From JBHIBA01 sp046758845 (GTDB lineage Bacteria > UBA8248 > JACPRG01 > G963555815): DNA of 7,165 bases. The notes below the pieces were generated by a model, which was not told where the DNA came from, made no database searches, and saw only the letters and a program-made list of their open reading frames with translations. The position numbers and the translations under genes were made by a program. Below, piece by piece: positions 6,057 to 7,165 of the stretch (positions are counted from its first letter, which is position 1; each line of letters begins with the position of its first letter). The stretch spans positions 1-7,165 of the forward strand of contig JBHIBA010000241.1 of NCBI GenBank assembly GCA_046758845.1. The letters are read 5' to 3'.

Positions 6057-7165
6057 TTATGGGGCGCGGCTGCCAGAGTGTACAGATACCTCTCCCGAGT
6101 TCAATTGGAGATTCACTTCATTTCCGGTCATTGTACTAAAGATGTTCCTCTCCCAGACAGGGTCTTCCGATGGATAGTCCACCCGAAAGTGTGACCCCCG
6201 GCTCTCCTCTCTCATCCAAGCCGCCCAGCAAATCATTTCTGCCGTATCCATCAATGCCTCATTCTCGAGCAGACGCTTCAATTCTGAAAAAGTCCTGGCA
6301 TAACTTGAGCTCATTTGTTCACTCTTGATATTCTTTAATTTCTTCAAGGCCCTTTCGAGTCCTTCACGGCTTCTCACCCAAATTGCATAATCCCACATCG
6401 TCTCCTGAATCTTCGCACGGACGGCCACAGGATGACCCACCTTAGTTCTTTCCGCCTTCAGGCATTGACGAATTTTCTCCCTGGAGGAATTCACTGAATC
6501 AGCGGGAATTCTCATCTTGGGGATGGTCAAGGTATATTCGGAAGCGCTTTTTCCTGCGATCGCGCCGAAGACCAAAGCCGCCGGAAATTCGTTCGACCCC
6601 AGCCGATTCGCACCATGTATTCCTCCGACAACCTCTCCCGCCGCATATAAGCCCGGCACACTCGTCCGGCAAGAGGCGTCTATTTTGATCCCGCCCATAA
6701 AATAGTAACCGGTAGGGGTGACTTTGAACGGTTTATCCCCAGGATCGAACCCGTGCCTCAGCATCTCATTCTTGAAAGCCAGGAAGTCATGCTGCTTCCA
6801 GACATCATCCGTCATCCGGGTACAGTCAAGAAGGAGTACTTCATCCTGCCCACAGGCACGGGCCAACTTATCCCTGGTGATCTCTTCGATCTTCGTAAAG
6901 CCTTCACGCACGAGAACATCCTCTCCTTTGATATTGTGCAAAAGCGCCCCGTTCTCGAAGAAGTACCAGTAAGGCAGATACCAATGAGGAACTCCTGGTT
7001 CAACGATCGAAATTGGATAGAATTGTACAAATTCCATGTCAAAAAGCGAAACACCCTTTTGAAGGGCAAGGCGATATCCGTCACCGGTCATGTCCGGTGG
7101 CGTGACGTTATACTTGAAGACTTCGCCGGCCCCGCCGGTCGCCAGAATGACCGCTTTTGACTCGA
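6057..7165 (-). CDS. Fumarate reductase/SDH-type flavoprotein, 5' partial
   Basis: Partial FAD-dependent oxidoreductase of the succinate dehydrogenase/fumarate reductase flavoprotein family. The frame stays open to the window edge (first whole codon 7161-7163) and reads KAVILATGGAGEVFKYN before MTGDGYRLAL, so the Met at 7091 is internal. It gives 368 visible residues; the N-terminal FAD-binding GxGxxG part lies outside. Visible features: DMEFVQFYP (7014-7040), EEITRDKLARA with a candidate catalytic Arg (visible residue 97), PTGYYFMGG (about 150-158), GLYAAGEVVGGIHGANRLGSNE for flavin and substrate (Arg187), and the C-terminal REESRGSHFR helix. Classical fumarate reductases have His in QYHP and in AHYTMGG; both positions are Tyr here, and the usual TE pair is not recognisable. 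A non-dicarboxylate substrate is inferred. It is the upstream gene of an operon with the PLP enzyme. Its promoter is out of view. Confidence 0.9.
   Translation of the reverse strand, partial: ESKAVILATGGAGEVFKYNVTPPDMTGDGYRLALQKGVSLFDMEFVQFYPISIVEPGVPHWYLPYWYFFENGALLHNIKGEDVLVREGFTKIEEITRDKLARACGQDEVLLLDCTRMTDDVWKQHDFLAFKNEMLRHGFDPGDKPFKVTPTGYYFMGGIKIDASCRTSVPGLYAAGEVVGGIHGANRLGSNEFPAALVFGAIAGKSASEYTLTIPKMRIPADSVNSSREKIRQCLKAERTKVGHPVAVRAKIQETMWDYAIWVRSREGLERALKKLKNIKSEQMSSSYARTFSELKRLLENEALMDTAEMICWAAWMREESRGSHFRVDYPSEDPVWERNIFSTMTGNEVNLQLNSGEVSVHSGSRAP

Noticed and set aside
6057..7091. Reading the flavoprotein as a complete 344-residue gene starting at 7091
   Set aside because: The same frame continues upstream through ILATGGAG to the window edge, a motif essential to the family, so the Met at 7091 is internal and the gene is cut by the window.
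1..7165. CRISPR array, tRNA or rRNA genes, toxin-antitoxin or phage-defence module
   Set aside because: No regularly spaced direct repeats, RNA-gene signatures or defence-type domains were found on either strand.

Overview
The window looks like a stretch of a fairly GC-rich bacterial chromosome, most likely from an environmental Gram-negative organism. The evidence is a solute-binding protein with a classical (non-lipoprotein) signal peptide, bacterial Shine-Dalgarno sites and a near-consensus sigma-70 promoter. Phylum cannot be assigned from the sequence alone. The gene content (metal-dependent hydrolase, NMT1/THI5-like binding protein, DUF1989 protein, fumarate-reductase-like flavoprotein, class V aminotransferase) resembles accessory catabolic islands of metabolically versatile soil or sediment bacteria; that comparison is an inference.

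Layout, left to right. (1) 1-342: an intrinsic-terminator-like hairpin closing an off-window plus-strand unit, then a non-coding leader. (2) 343-1344, plus: an intact ACMSD-like metal-dependent amidohydrolase. (3) 1341-2202: a gene graveyard. The N-terminal cap of a second, different amidohydrolase starts at an ATGA overlap and breaks off near 1497. A strong imperfect palindrome follows at 1642-1676, then a piece of a serine site-specific recombinase at about 1803-2096. (4) 4153 down to 2203, minus: a periplasmic ABC-type binding protein, about 300 bases with a possible gene remnant, and a DUF1989 protein. (5) 4154-4915: intergenic sequence with a promoter (TTGACA-17-TCTAAT) and symmetric operator-like repeats for the binding-protein unit, plus further inverted repeats of unknown meaning. 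(6) 7165 down to 4916, minus: a two-gene operon made of a fumarate-reductase/succinate-dehydrogenase-type flavoprotein (5' end outside the window) and a class V PLP enzyme 19 bases downstream.

How the genes could work together is inferred. The binding protein would capture a small, probably nitrogen-containing or anionic solute. The DUF1989 protein and the amidohydrolase are the kind of C-N hydrolase/deiminase and decarboxylase/hydrolase found in small-molecule degradation. The flavoprotein and PLP enzyme form a separate redox-plus-amine module. Both enzymes of that module depart from the textbook members of their families. The flavoprotein has Tyr at both positions where fumarate reductases carry substrate-binding His, while the catalytic Arg pair appears kept. 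The PLP enzyme lacks the whole cysteine-bearing loop of cysteine desulfurases. I see no CRISPR array, tRNA, rRNA or clear defence system. The module in (6) is the best candidate for undescribed biochemistry.
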